Of a DNA stretch of 64,000 nucleotides, positions 34,183 to 46,958 are shown in pieces (position 1 is the stretch's first letter; the number at the start of each line of letters is the position of its first letter). Both the position numbers and the translations under genes were made by a program. The stretch is from contig CDMY01000261.1 in assembly GCA_001179505.1 (NCBI GenBank), forward strand, positions 68,187 through 132,186, written 5' to 3'. Origin of the DNA: Vitrella brassicaformis (Eukaryota; Sar; Vitrellaceae). A model generated the notes under the pieces. That model saw only the letters and a program-made list of their open reading frames with translations. It did not search any database and was not told where the DNA came from.

Positions 34183-37100
34183 GTGTGCTTCCGTGTTGTG
34201 TGGTGTGGTGTGGTTGGTTGGTTGTTTGCTTTGTGTCGATCAGTCAGTCAGTCAACCAGCCAGCCGACGTTAGCAGGCACGGATTGCAATTGATTGTACC
34301 GATATCACACGTACATACACGTCCTTCAAAACATGCCAAGCAACACAACAGCTACATAGCAGACTGATTTCTTTGTCATTGACTGCAACGCACACGTGCA
34401 TGCACAAGAAGGCAGCCAGGCGAACAAGACAACAAGACTCACAAGCAGGTAGGCAAGATGCAAGAACAACGTGCGCACACTCACATCGTCATGTGGTCAA
34501 TCATCGTCCATCACCATCAGTCACTCAAGGAACGAAAGACTGAATCACTCACTGAGCCATCCGCCCCTCCCTCTCCCTCCATGGCCACCCCCTCTCCATC
34601 CATCCATACATCATTGATCCATGATGCATCCGTGTCGGTCAGTCATAGTGTACATCGCCTCAAGACAAGTCTGTTGTCCGGGAGCCAGCGACCAGCGCAT
34701 CAACAGGCCAACCACTCCACCCCATCGCCACCCGCCCCAATCTTTCCTCTCGTCCCCTTTGTTTGCGCCCAAAAGACCGAACAACGAGACCATCACACCA
34801 CACCACGTACACCGATAGATGGACGGAAGCAAACAAACGAACCAACGGTACAGATACATCCAGATAGATATGGATATGGATACGTACACGGCCTGGCCCC
34901 CTATAGATGACCTTCCATCCACTCGCCTGCCAGCCAGCTTTCAATTGGAATGCCGACTTGACCTGCGGGGATGGATGGATGGATGGTGCATAGATAGATG
35001 TACGTGTGTGTGTGGACATGCGCATGGATGGTGGAATGGATTGGAATGCGGGAGGGAGTGGGGACACGACGACGACGCGCACAGATGCTCACAGACACAC
35101 ACACACACACACAGCCCAGCCACTTCCTCTCTCTCTCTCTCTGCATGCAACAGGCACGACCGACCGATCGAGCGGTAACAGAGTTGGCGACCGACAGAGT
35201 GTTGGAGACAGAGGGTGACTAAGGCAGGTAGGTACGCAGTAGGTACGTACGTAAGTCATTGTCTGAGGGTGGGCGGGTGAGACAGAGGGCACAGCACAGC
35301 CATCCATATATGCGCGAAGTGGGAAAGCGTGGACTGGAGGGACGAGTGTGGGCGTGTGTGTAGATGGGATGGGATGACCATGTCATGTGTCGAGGGGAAA
35401 AATGGAAAGACTCTGCGAGCGAGCGACTGAGAACTAAGACAGCTCTGTGAGCAAGCTCATGCTTTACGCAAGGAATAGAGAGACGGAAAAGATACATATG
35501 TGACCCCTCCCCCCTCCCCTTCCCTCAGCTCCACCTCAGAGCCCTACCTCCACCCTCCCCTCCCTCCCCAGAGACAGACAGACAAATGCCACCATTCCAG
35601 ATCCTCCCTCCTCCTTCCTTTATTGCCACCACAGATAGAGACCAAAACCGCCGACGCGCCACGCGTCAATCCAGCGAGCCACCCACCCACCAACCACCAC
35701 ACCAGACCACACCAGGCCAGGCCAGGCCAGAACAGAAGAGAACAGACAGTAGAGAGACGAGGGAGGGGAGAGGGAGGATGGGACGGAGGGAGAGACCAAA
35801 CAGCAGACGCCGCCCGCACACGACACACATGACGCACACACCTGTGCTTCATCTATGCGGTATGAGCTGATCCAGCAACCTGGACATCCATGCCATGGAT
35901 GGGCGTGCGCACATGTGTCATGACGCGGCCGCGCGCGACAGACAGACAGGAGAAAAATGGAGGGCAGTGAGATAGATAGAGGGTGGGTACAGCGAAGCGA
36001 AGCGAGTCAAGTGGAGTGTAGAAGCGGGAGGGAGACAAATCAAGGCGAAGGCCAGGCCAGGTAAGGCAGATGAAGTTTGAGGTGGATGGATGGATGGATC
36101 GTATGTAAGCAAGGATCACCCACGGCACGGCACGGCACGCTATAGATAAATACATGACATGTATATGTATGTGTATATGTGTACATGCATGTGTGTACGA
36201 ACGAATGCACTCACTCCCACCCCATCAGACACAGACAGACGAGAGACAGACAGAGAAACACCCGACGTGAATGAAAGTGGAAGAGTGTGTGGTAAAGACT
36301 TGAAGTCGAAGAAGTGGTAATCTCTGCCCCTCCCCATCCATCCGCCAGACAGAGAGCTCCCCCAGATCAGACCGTCAGTCCAGATTAGTCAAGTGTCCCC
36401 GTGCGATAAGTTAGCTGAGCTGCTCCCCGCCATTCCTTCAAAACCTTCACAGCCTCACAGCCCACCACACCGACCAGCCCCCTTCCGTCACGCAGCATTA
36501 GACCTTCCTTCATTCGTATGTGCACCTACATCGCCACTCATTGCTGCCACTGCTCTGTGGAACATGCATGCCCATCCTCTGCAGGAGGCAGCACCTGCTC
36601 TATATCAAGACGAGATGCATCCTCAAGCAGCAGACAGACACGCGCGCACCAGCAGCCGCGACCAGCAACGTCGAGGGCGCATCCAGACCGATTCGTGCAC
36701 GCGTCGTTGAAAGCAGTATCCCTCGCAGAAGAGATATAGAGACAGCCAGCCCTCCAAAACTGCCGACATGCTCGCTGCTCCCTCCCAGCTACGTAGCACA
36801 AAACCTGACTGAGCCAAACACACACACACATGCATACAAGACAGCACACGACACGACAAGACACGACACGACAAGGCACCACACGACACGCAGGAAGAGA
36901 TGGATGATGCTTGAGAGCGAGATGATAAGAGTCGACTGAGCGGGAGAGCGCAGAGGAGAGCAGAGCAGCACCAGAGCACGGGCATTTACGGGAGGACACA
37001 CTCAGCGACCGACAACCTCTCATTCCGACACACAAAGACGCGCATCGACATCAGTTCTTCTTCTTCCTTCCAGCGGCCCTTTGAAAGCCAGCCAGCGTTA

Positions 37101-39595
37101 AGACACACACGAAGACCACCATTACACGACCGGCCAAGGCACACACGCCCCCCTCCCTCTCTCCCTCCCTCCGTCCCTCCCAGACAGTGGTACAAATACT
37201 TGAGTATGCACCCACCACCACGCACTCGGGGGCGTGGCCCATGATTCACTCACCATGCACACAATGAGGGAGGAAGACTCCACGTCTTGTCAGTCAGGGG
37301 AACGGGGTGGCCGCTAGAGAACCGACAACATCGTGTGTGAGAGCCACAGAGTCTCACAACCACGGAGTCAGTCAGACAAGTAAGTAGCCAGCCGGAAAAT
37401 TGATGCAGCACCTCACACCACACACCACACACAAGACACAACACCACACGCAGGGCAGCCAGGCGACCACACACATCCATCCACACCTCACACACATACA
37501 GACGGTGCCTGCCTTCAAAACTGCCAGTGCTCCCCCCCGCAGAACACACCGCAACCACACACTGCACCACTTATTCATGCCATGCCTTCGCTTTCACGCA
37601 CTCAGTCGACCATTCGCAACGTTGTCTGCTTCGCATCGTGTGCCGTGTGTGTGTAACGCCGCTCCCGCCCCTCCACAGCCGAAAAATAAGTGCGTCCAGG
37701 TAGCTAGCTGTGGAAGAGCGAGCAGGTGCCAATCAGTCAGTCAGTCAGACGGTGGGGCACGCCGGCGGCGACAAAACTGCAGGCCGCACACAGAGTGGGC
37801 GGCCGCAGAGGGGCAAGAGACATGGCAGTGAGAGCGAGAAAAAAAAAGCGTCGACACGCAGACACCTGTTAGGCATGGTGTGCACACACGAGACAGGATG
37901 CACCCTGTGGTCCAGGACGGCTGGGACCTCATTCACCCAACTTCCGCCCTCTCTCTCTCTCTGTGGCGCGTTGTGTGGCCTGGCTTGAAAGCTCAGCCGT
38001 CCATCGAGGGGGCCACACATGTCAAGAAACACCGATCGGCCCAAATGCACACAGCAACACACTAGCCAGTCAGCTGCCCACCAGGTGTACTTGATGGACG
38101 ACGAGCGGCTCATCTCATCTCTCTTCGTCACCTGAGCGGACTGCCAGGGCGTCAGACCAGCACTCGTAGTGAGTGGCCTAGCGCACCGCTCATACGACGA
38201 ACAGGAGACAAAGCGCAGCCACCACCACAGGATGCATGGCATGGTGAATGTATGGGATCCCAACCAGCCCAGTGCCCCATGCATGTGGTGAATTGCGGTG
38301 CGGTGCAGTGTGGTGCGGTGTTGCAGACTCACTCGGACACACTGACTGGGCTGCAGGCAGGCAGGCAGGCAGCCAGGGATATACAAAGGCTATCTTTACA
38401 CACAACATAGTACTCTTACTTACTTAGATACTTACGTACTTACCACTCACTCACTCAGTAGTCAGTCACACTCAGTGCCCTCCGTGACTCCCTCTCTCGT
38501 GTCGGTTAAATCTATCTTTCTCTTGTCCCTCCCTCCCTCCCTCCCTCTCTCTGCGGGCTCTCAGGTCTTCTCAAGTGCGCGGCCTGCCTACCGGTTTACA
38601 CCAACACGTACGCACATCGGTGAGCGGGTCAGTCAGTGACTGGGTGAGGTGAGGTGACATGGCGGCGGCTCGGGTCGGCTCGCCGCTGTTTGAAAAAAGC
38701 GCTACACGCATCCATTCGTTCCTTTCCTCAGTCCATAACGCTGTCTGTCTTGCTGTCTGTCTCTCTCTCTGCGTTGCCGCCACAAATAAGAGTGAGTGAG
38801 TCATACATAAGCCAGTTAGTTCGTCATCAAGGTTAAAAAGAAAGAGGCGCGTGAGGCGATGAATGGGAGTGTGCGCACCAGTGAGTAAGTCAGTCAGTCT
38901 CTGATCGGTTGGTGCACTGTGCAATCAGTCAGTTTGTCGTGAATCGGTCGGTCGGTCGGTCTGCCAGCCAAAATTGCCCCAGACGCACGCACGAACACAC
39001 TCACACGAACGAACGCACACACAACACAGCCGTCTCTCTGCTGAGCACACCACGCACTCATCATCCACACACGCGCGCACTCCCCACCATCTCAGCTCGT
39101 TCGTCAAGTCAGCACCAAAACTGCTTGTACGTGTGTGCCTGCCTGGGTGTGTGTGTATCTGGCTGTGTCAACGTGCAGCCGCGCTTGCCTCGACAAGAAA
39201 ATTGGACGACAGAGAGCACAGCCGGCCGGACCAAGCCAAGCCAGGCCAGGCGGGAGAAAAGGGGCGGTCATGAGACGAACGGACAAAGCAGTCAGACAGT
39301 CAGTCAGTCAGTCCAACCTTCCAGCGAGGCAGCCCCTTCCAGCCAGGCAGTCATCAAGCAAGGAGGGCACACAGGGCCACCCACCCGGCACCGGGGCTTC
39401 TGCCGGCGCTTCATGCATTTATTCACGCGTCACGTACGCTAGGCATGTATGTATGTATGGTACACACACACACATGGATTCAACCTGTCAGCACCAAGCA
39501 GCCAGCAAGCCAGGGAGGGTAGCAGACTTAGTGGGCGGGCGACCAAGCCACACTCACACACACGATCAGTCAGTCGGTCAGTCAGCGACGCTGTG

Positions 39596-39642
39596 CTCTC
39601 TCTCTTTCTCTCTTTCTCTCTCTCTCTCTCTCTTTCTCTCTC
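39596..39642. repeat. TC/TTTC microsatellite
   Basis: CTCTCTCT with TTTC interruptions in the gene-poor region; pure pyrimidine on the + strand. Confidence 0.8.
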
Positions 39643-42507
39643 TACTAGCGTAACAGAGACCGTACAGAGGCCTCCCAGCAAGAAATAACTTGTCGGGCCA
39701 TGTCAGCTGATCCATGTATGGTATAGAATCGAGTAGGTAGACAGGACATGACGTGACGAATGTATGTATGCCGCCGCCGAGTGAGTCCTCAGTGAGCAGG
39801 CACAGCATAGCATAGCATAGCAGCCAGCCAGACAGCCAGTAGTGAGCACCACCCAGGGATGTCAACAAAAGGGCCGGGTGGAATCGGCCAACGCTCTGTT
39901 GTTCATCGATCGCGGTGGAGTCGGCACCGAAAACATCCCGTTGGTCGGCCCAGCCGCATCCATCCATGTGTGTGCAAGCAAGTACGTACGTGTCCGGCAG
40001 ACCAAAGGCAAAAAGACACACACACATACACAGACAGACAGACATGAGAGCGGTCAGGCAGACAGAGATAAAGCCTAAAACGATGGACCCCCGGACGGTC
40101 CACGCACCTGTGTATGACAGGCGGCGCAGTCATGCATATGTATGCATATGCATGGCATGGATGGCATCCATGTAATGTGCGCATGTACCCACGTACGTAT
40201 TCCCAGCCGCATCAAGGGACACCCACACACATACAGACACACATACACACACACCGAGACAGGCAGGCAGGCCATGCAGTGGCATGAAATGGCGTGGCGT
40301 GTTCGGGAGGGTGGGGAGGGAAGGGAAAACTAGGCAAGCCAAGCAGACTAGAGGACGGGACACCGAGCCACCCACCCCGCCAGCCGCGCACACAAACATA
40401 CAACAGCATACAACCGACAACCGACAACAATCAAGTAATAACGACCAAAAAGTCCGAAGGAAGACTCACCTCACTCGACTGCACCGGATAGGCAGACAGG
40501 CAGGCAGGCCTCTTGCCGTGCATGTGCATCAGTCACGCGCCATGTGCCCCCACGCCCTCCCTGCCCCTCCCCTCCCCTGCCGTTCCTCCTCCCAGGCAAC
40601 ACCGTATTCGAGAGAGTGAGTACTCATCATTCTTCTGTCATTGATATCATGGGTGGGTAGATGGCCGGATGGACCGATTAATTAGCACGGTAGGTATGCA
40701 ACGCATCATTCACAGCAGAGGGAGGGAGGGAGGGAGAGGCGGCCATCGAAGGAGTGAGCTTGGCTCAAAGGGGAAGAATCGACAGGGCGGGGAGAGGAGA
40801 GATGGGGGAAAAGAGCGCGGGCACGACAGCACAGCACAGCACAGAGGGCTCTCTTTGTTTGTCTCAGTGGAACGAACGAATCGAATTAGCACCACCTGCC
40901 TCTGCCTGCCTGGCAGACTGACTGACTGGCTCAACCGCGCGTAGAAGAATACGTACGTTGGTACGTATGGCAGTATGGGAGGGAGGGAGTCACTCACTTC
41001 GGACAAACAGATGCACAAGCAAGAAAGCAACAACAAGCGACAACAGGCAACAGACACCCATTCATCAACACGACAGCAAGAGATGCCAACACGGATACAC
41101 TCATTACAGACATATCGACACACACGGCATGAGACGAGACGAGACAGACACACTTGACAAAATGCGACGGCGAGGAAGGAAAAGTGAGTACGCGACAACC
41201 AGGAAAGGCAGTGAGTTAAGTGGTGAATGGGTGGATGACGACTCGGGAAAACAGGCAGGCTTGCATCGTGCCGTCATCAAGCGAGCGAAAGAGGTGTGCC
41301 ATGATGGATGGCTCATGGGTGGCAAAACTGCAGCAGCCGGGCGCATACCTATCTAAGCACGCACTCATCGATCATCCTCTTCATGCCTCCTGCATGCCAT
41401 CCTCTGTCACATCCACGGCAAAACACTGAGTAAAGGAAAAATGGTAAAGGAGCGGGCCGCGTGGTGCTCACTCTCGCTCTCCCTCTCGTCTCTGGTGCTC
41501 GTGTGCATGTCTGATTCGTATACGCAAGTCCGCCCAATCCATCCATCCACACTGTGTGCTCACGTCAGCCGGCACCCTCCCCTGTCTGCGCGCCGGCCCA
41601 TCCCAATCTGTGGGAGGCGGCACACAGCCAAGGAGGGAGGCGCACACGCCTATAGGCAGGCAGTCAGGCAGTCAGGCATCTAGGTAGGCAACGGACAAAA
41701 ATAATAACGGTGCGCCCCATGTCATGCCGTGCCATGCAATGAAATGTAGTGTAATGCAATGAAATGCAAAGCAATGGTGTCGGACATTAGTTGAACCCTC
41801 GACAACAATCAAAGACAGCCAGTCTGGGTGAGTGAGTGAGTGAGAGAGTGATATGGCGCGTCGGCCTGCCATCGACATGGTGTCTGTGCTGTGGTGGTGC
41901 GTCGGGTTCGCCCACTCCAGTAGCGGAGGAGCAGCGCACCACCGCAGCACAGCAAGGCAGTACTTACGGCTGGTCGGTCAGTCACTGTGCTTCGCCCACC
42001 CACCCCCTGTATGTGTGTAAGTATCCAATCCATCCATCCATCCATCCACCCAGTCAGCCAATCAGGCAGGCAGGCAGGCAGGAAGGGAAGGATGCATCAA
42101 CAAATGAAGAAAAGACGTCGGCGTCTGTGTGTCTCTGTGAGTGTCTGTGTGAGTGTGTGTGTGGATGTGTGTGGATGCGTGTGGGTGCAGGCAGGTACAG
42201 GACAGATCGGAGGGCACAGCGAAGAGTCAGTGAGCATTAGCAGGCACTCACGCACACACACACACACACTTACAAGCAGCCTGAGAGGAAGACAGTAAGC
42301 AGAAACAAGTTTCGTTCGTTCGTCCGAGTCAGTCAGTCAGTCAGTCCGTCAGTCGAGCCAAATATGACGCCAAAAAGCTCATTCGAGAGGGACACCCAGG
42401 CGACAGACAGAGAGATCGAGACAGAGGGCGGATATACAAGTGGACAGGTGGTGCAGAGAGGGACAGAGCTTATGAAGGTCTCCACAGCGATACGATAGAG
42501 CGATATA

Positions 42508-42516
42508 AACACACAC

Positions 42517-42547
<31 letters not shown>
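42508..42547. repeat. CA dinucleotide tract
   Basis: Nearly pure ACACAC run with one T interruption near 42518. It is one of the longest pure tracts in the gene-poor region. Confidence 0.85.
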
Positions 42548-42551
<4 letters not shown>

Positions 42552-43692
42552 CAGGCAGAGAGTTCTCTTTCCTTCCCGTTCGTTCCTTGCTGATTCATCC
42601 ATCCGTCCATCCGTCAATCGGGTCGACACTAGGCAGCCAGACACACACACGAGAGGCCACAGACAGAGGCGAGCCAGCCAGCCAGCCTGCCTGCCATCTT
42701 TGCTTTCTCTCTTTCTTCCTCCCGGTAGCTATGTTACAGCTCACCACACGTACGTCACTCACTCAACGATCGACCAACCCACTACGCACACGCTCACGGC
42801 CACGCGCACGACGACACGACATGACACATCCAGGCTCAGCGCAACGGCAGACACATCGGCGGCACTGACCAAGGACGGTCGCACGTATGCAGGTGTATGT
42901 GTATGTATGTATGCATGTCTGTGTCCCTGTTTCCTCTTTCCTGTGTCTCTAGTGAGACGGCCAGCAGCATTGAAACGGCCATACCATGACCATCACCGTC
43001 ACCAGCAGGCAGACAGGCAGAATAGCTGAGGTGAGATGAGGGGAGATGAGATGAGATGAGATGGCTGCCCGACGGAAGATAACCGCGACCACACATCCCT
43101 CTCTCCGCAAACAAGACGTATTCATTCAGTCATGCAGGCAGCCACCCCTCCCCCATTCAGTCAGTCAGGCAGTCAGTCCCAGTGAGTGAACGAGTCGAAT
43201 CGACTCTCCTGCATCGGTCGAATCCGATCTGCATCCGTCCGTCCGTCCCTCTTCTACGGGCGGCAGGCATCGTGTAGATGGCTGGATGAATGGATGGATA
43301 GATGGATAGATGGATGGGCATGCTCTCATCATCCAACAGGCCACAAAGAGCATTATAACAGCCAGCCAGGCAGCCAGGCAGACAGACGGACAGACATCAG
43401 CCAGTGGAGCGGAGGAGTGGAGGGAAAACAGGACATAGGCAGGCAGGCAGTCAGTCAGGCAGTCAGGGAAACGGCATGGAAAATTCCCGGATAACATCAC
43501 TACAATCAATCATTCAACCAGACAGACACTCAGACGAGACGACACAGGTGCAGACCCTCCTCCCCTCCCTCCCTCCCTCCCTCCGCCCTCTCACACACAC
43601 CACTCAGTCAGTCCTAACGCACCACAAAGTGAATGCAATGCTACCATCCCATCTGGCCCGGCCCCCTCCATCCGTCCACCGATCCATCTGCC

Positions 43693-46600
43693 TCATGCGC
43701 CCCCTCGGCCCACGGGCAGTTGGCTCCTGCGAGACGACGACACCTCCCCAAACGAAGAAAACCAGCTCCGGAGGGACATCCGCAGCCGGGGCGCGCTATT
43801 AGCCCCGGCCGCCTGCCCATCCTCGCCACACGCGCCACTCTCCCGCTCAGTGTCGCGGCGCTCTATCGGCTCGTCACACTCGGGGATGCTCGGCAGCACC
43901 GTCAGTGCCTGTGAGCGGCACCGCGCCCCTCGTGTACCGCCCTTGGCCCGCCTCCCGCCACCATAGCTGCGCGGCAGCACCGACGGCCGCGTGTTGGTGT
44001 AGTGGTAGGTGGAGTAGAGGACAGCGGCATGGCGAGCTTCAGCCGCCGACTGGAGGTCCGGCAGCGAGGAGCGACGGTGGGTGTGGGGCTGCATGAGAGG
44101 GTGGAAAGTGGTGCTGGTGGTCCGGGCGCCGGGAGGGGGGAACGACTGGTTGACAGACGGCAGCGACCGCGACCGCTGCACGGGCATGGTGGGCGCGTGC
44201 TGCTGCTGCTGCGGTTGTGTGTCAGTGTGGTGGTCGTCGAATGCCTCATCCTCCTCTGGCGTCCACCAGGGGTCGATGTCGTCATCATTGCCGGAGCTCA
44301 GGGGGTCGCTCGATGGCGTGTGGGGCGACTCGTCGCCCTCATTGTCACAGAGGCCGTCATCGTCGGGAAGGCATGACAGGCCGCTGCCGTAGAGATGAGG
44401 ACTGTCGCTCATCGACCGCCAAAGGACCCGGGCCCCCTCTGCCGCCTCGCCGTCATCCTCTGGTCCGTCGGGCGACACGCCGAGGGGCTCCAGCGGGACA
44501 GCTGGGGTGGTGCCGTCACTCCTCACGTTGTCTGTCTGAGGAGCGGCCTCCCGCTCCCCTTTCTCCCTCTCCTGCCTCTCCGGTAGACTGTTGCCGTCGG
44601 CGGTGTTCTGCTGTGGCCTCATCCACGCCTCCAGGAACTGGGCCATGCCCCTCACCTCACCCTCCTGGCCGCCCTGCTCCTGCCCCAGCCGGCGCTGCGA
44701 GAGCTTGAGGCTGAGCAGACTGGTGGGCGGCTTCTCCGGCAACGAATGACACATAGGAAAGGTTGCGCTGGTCGACGCCTCGTCCAGCCCGAGGGCGAGG
44801 GGAGGGAGGGCGAAGGAGCCGCACGCCGCCAGGCCCTGTGGGGGCATCTCCGCCTTGGCCACAGGGTAGGACGCCGGCTGTGCGAGGCAGCCGCGCGAGA
44901 GTGCGGCGAAGATGGTGCGGGGTGGGAATGGCGGCGAGTCGTCGCTGGACGTGGAGCACGACTCGGCGCACGACAGTGGCGACGGGGTGGCGACCATCCG
45001 GCACATGGATGGGGGCGAGGCCGGGATGGGCTCCGTTAAAACCTTGAGTGTCTTGCGCAGCTGCTTCTGCCCATCCGCCACGGCACGGCGACCCTCGGGC
45101 GACAGCAACCCACTCCGCAGAGTGTCCTGAAATGCACATACATACACATTGCACACGTGATCGATGCACCGCACCCAACCAAGTGTGTGGTCTGACTCGC
45201 CGGTCACTCACTCACTCACCTCGAGGGCCTCGATGTTCTGCCTGAGTTGTGTTTGCGAGTGGCATGCAATCGGGATGTTGAGGAAAAAAGGAATCGCACC
45301 TTCCACGAGGTAGCGTTCCTGCAGCGCCCTGTCCTTCTCCTCCACCATACTCACCCCCACTCCCATCCCCACACCACTGATGCCCTGAGCGATATCCAAA
45401 ACTTCAGCAGTGACCGACGCCACCAGCACCTCCAGCGCGGCACCCACAGGCCCCTCACACAGCCGGCCGCCCGGCGGCGACAATGGCTCCTCGTCACTGC
45501 CATTGGTAATGCTAGACAGGGCGGCTCGCGAGAGCGGAGAAACGGCGGGGCATGTGGGGGCTGGTGGGGAAAACGAAGCGGACGGGAAGGATGTGGCGAG
45601 TGAGGATGGGGTGGAGGCAGACGTGGAGAAGGACGACGGGGAAGGGCAAGCCGTCAGCGATGGCGACGCCTTGGGGTTGAGCGACGGCCCCACCGAGTCG
45701 GGGGACGACGCGTGCACCGTCCGCTGGGACAGGGGCGAGTCCGGCCACAACATCTGACACACATATGACACACACGTCAACAGCACGTAATGGGGATCAG
45801 TTGTGTGTGAGTGTGTGTGTCCCTGGCCCACTCATTCCCTGCCTCTCGGCTCACCAGTTTGGAGCATGTGGAATCGACGGGCGACTCCATGGCACATGCG
45901 CATGACGGCCCACAGAGGCACTGGCCGACACACCGGCCGCAGCACCCGCTCTGTGGCCGCAGATACACCTTGAGCAAAAGAACCAGGCACGCCAGCTTCA
46001 GCTTTCGCGGAATCTGATTGAACCATCAAGCAAAGCAATCCATCAACACGAGCCGTATGAATGAATGCATGGCTCATACGTCAGATGCCGCTCCGTCCCA
46101 TTGCCACTAACTGACCTGTTTACGCCTCTCTTGCTCGAGGTGCGCATGTACGGTCACGAGTTTGGCCAGCCCTGGGCCCGTGAGGAGCCTCTGCACGTCC
46201 TCTAGGCAGCCCTTGGCTCCCACACACAGACTCGACAACAGCGACATGATCGTCGCATGATACGAATACGCCTGGACAGGACAGGACAGGACAGGACAGG
46301 CAAGGCACACAACACAGACAGGACAGGACAGGCAGAGGAGAGAGGCAACGCAACACGTCCGTCGAGGCCATGCCGGCAGTGAGACACACATGCATTTGCA
46401 CATGTCCGCTCATGTGAGCGCGTGAGACATGTGTCTGTGCACCCACCAGGTCGAGATGTCTTGCGTCCAGCTGGCTCCACCAGTCAGCGTCCCCCAGCGA
46501 CTCGAGCAGCTCCCCCCTGGCAGGCATGAGCGCCTCCAAGACGGCCTTGTTAAAATGCCGACATCCCCTGGCGCGATGCCCAGCAGCAGGGGAGCCACTC

Positions 46601-46734
46601 GTCATGGACCGGAGGTGCCGCAACAGCTTCGTGCGCCCTTTGAGGGACGACCGCACCAGCTCCCCCACCACCTCATCCGCCTGATCCGCCCGGGCCTCAT
46701 CAGGGACCCTCTCAGCGCTCAGTGAGCTCCTCAT
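43693..46734 (-). CDS. Large Ser/Pro-rich protein of unknown function
   Basis: The ATG at 46732-46734 starts M-R-S-S-L-S-A-E-R-V-P-D-E-A-R. Exon 1 (~46734-46447) and exon 2 (~46272-46117) are helical (M-S-L-L-S-S-L-C-V-G-A-K-G-C-L; L-T-G-P-G-L-A-K-L-V-T-V-H). Exon 3 (~46015-45855) is Cys-rich: G-C-C-G-R-C-V-G-Q-C-L-C-G-P-S-C-A-C, eight cysteines in eighteen residues. Exon 4 (~45755-45222) is Ser/Pro-rich and then helical. The last exon (~45127-43693) is a long, disordered Ser/Pro/Asp-rich domain with acidic patches (D-D-D-I-D-P-W-W-T-P-E-E-D-E) and basic Ser motifs (R-S-R-S-L-P-S; H-R-R-S-S-L-P-D-L) that resemble phosphorylation sites for basophilic kinases. The order looks regulatory, perhaps a scaffold. 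No family recognised. It is head-to-head with the small plastid-type gene. Confidence 0.7.
46274..46335. repeat. GGACA pentanucleotide repeat in an intron
   Basis: A run of GGACA units at 46274-46300, then more at 46318-46332, in the intron between exons 1 and 2 of the minus-strand gene. On the sense strand it reads TGTCC. Confidence 0.8.
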
Positions 46735-46958
46735 GGCGGGGGTGGCGATGTGCTCCGAGTGCGGGAAGCGCCACTCGCCGTGAGGCTGCCGCCTTCCCCT
46801 CGACGGGTGCGGCAGAGTCCGGAAGATGTGGATCTAAGCAACGCCCTCCCTGTGGCATAGACGTCGTCGGAGGAGTCGGGAGCGGGCCTGTCGCTGTCGA
46901 AAATCCGTGCGAGCTCAAGAGGCTCGTGCGAGCTTGCAGAAGAGAAGAAAGGAACGAG
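46735..46958. promoter_or_regulatory. Divergent promoter interval with two TGCGAGCT elements
   Basis: 224 bases separate the two ATGs. TGCGAGCT occurs at 46909-46916 and 46927-46934, only 50 and 32 bases before the + strand ATG, the closest positions seen in this window. This spacing would suit an element at or just after the transcription start. Confidence 0.5.

Larger units (their letters stand above)
34183..43692. other. 9.5-kb simple-repeat-rich region without a supported gene
   Basis: Built of short tandem blocks: CAGT (for example 39292-39312, 42327-42353), CAGG/GGCA (42065-42082), CATC/GGAT, ACAC (35096-35113, 42520-42547) and TCTC/TTTC (39596-39642). The many ORFs of 60-210 codons translate these blocks and have no domain, splice pattern or conserved-looking composition. 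The + strand is mainly A/C-rich, like the antisense side of known minus-strand genes, with local exceptions near 36150, 38735, 39130 and 42130. A long 3' UTR or non-coding transcript on the minus strand is possible. I found no tRNA-like cloverleaf by eye. Confidence 0.6.

Noticed and set aside
34183-43692. Many 60-210 codon frames in the gene-poor region
   Set aside because: All follow the period of CAGT, CAGG, ACAC or TCTC blocks; none has domain-like sequence, splice support or a consistent neighbour exon.
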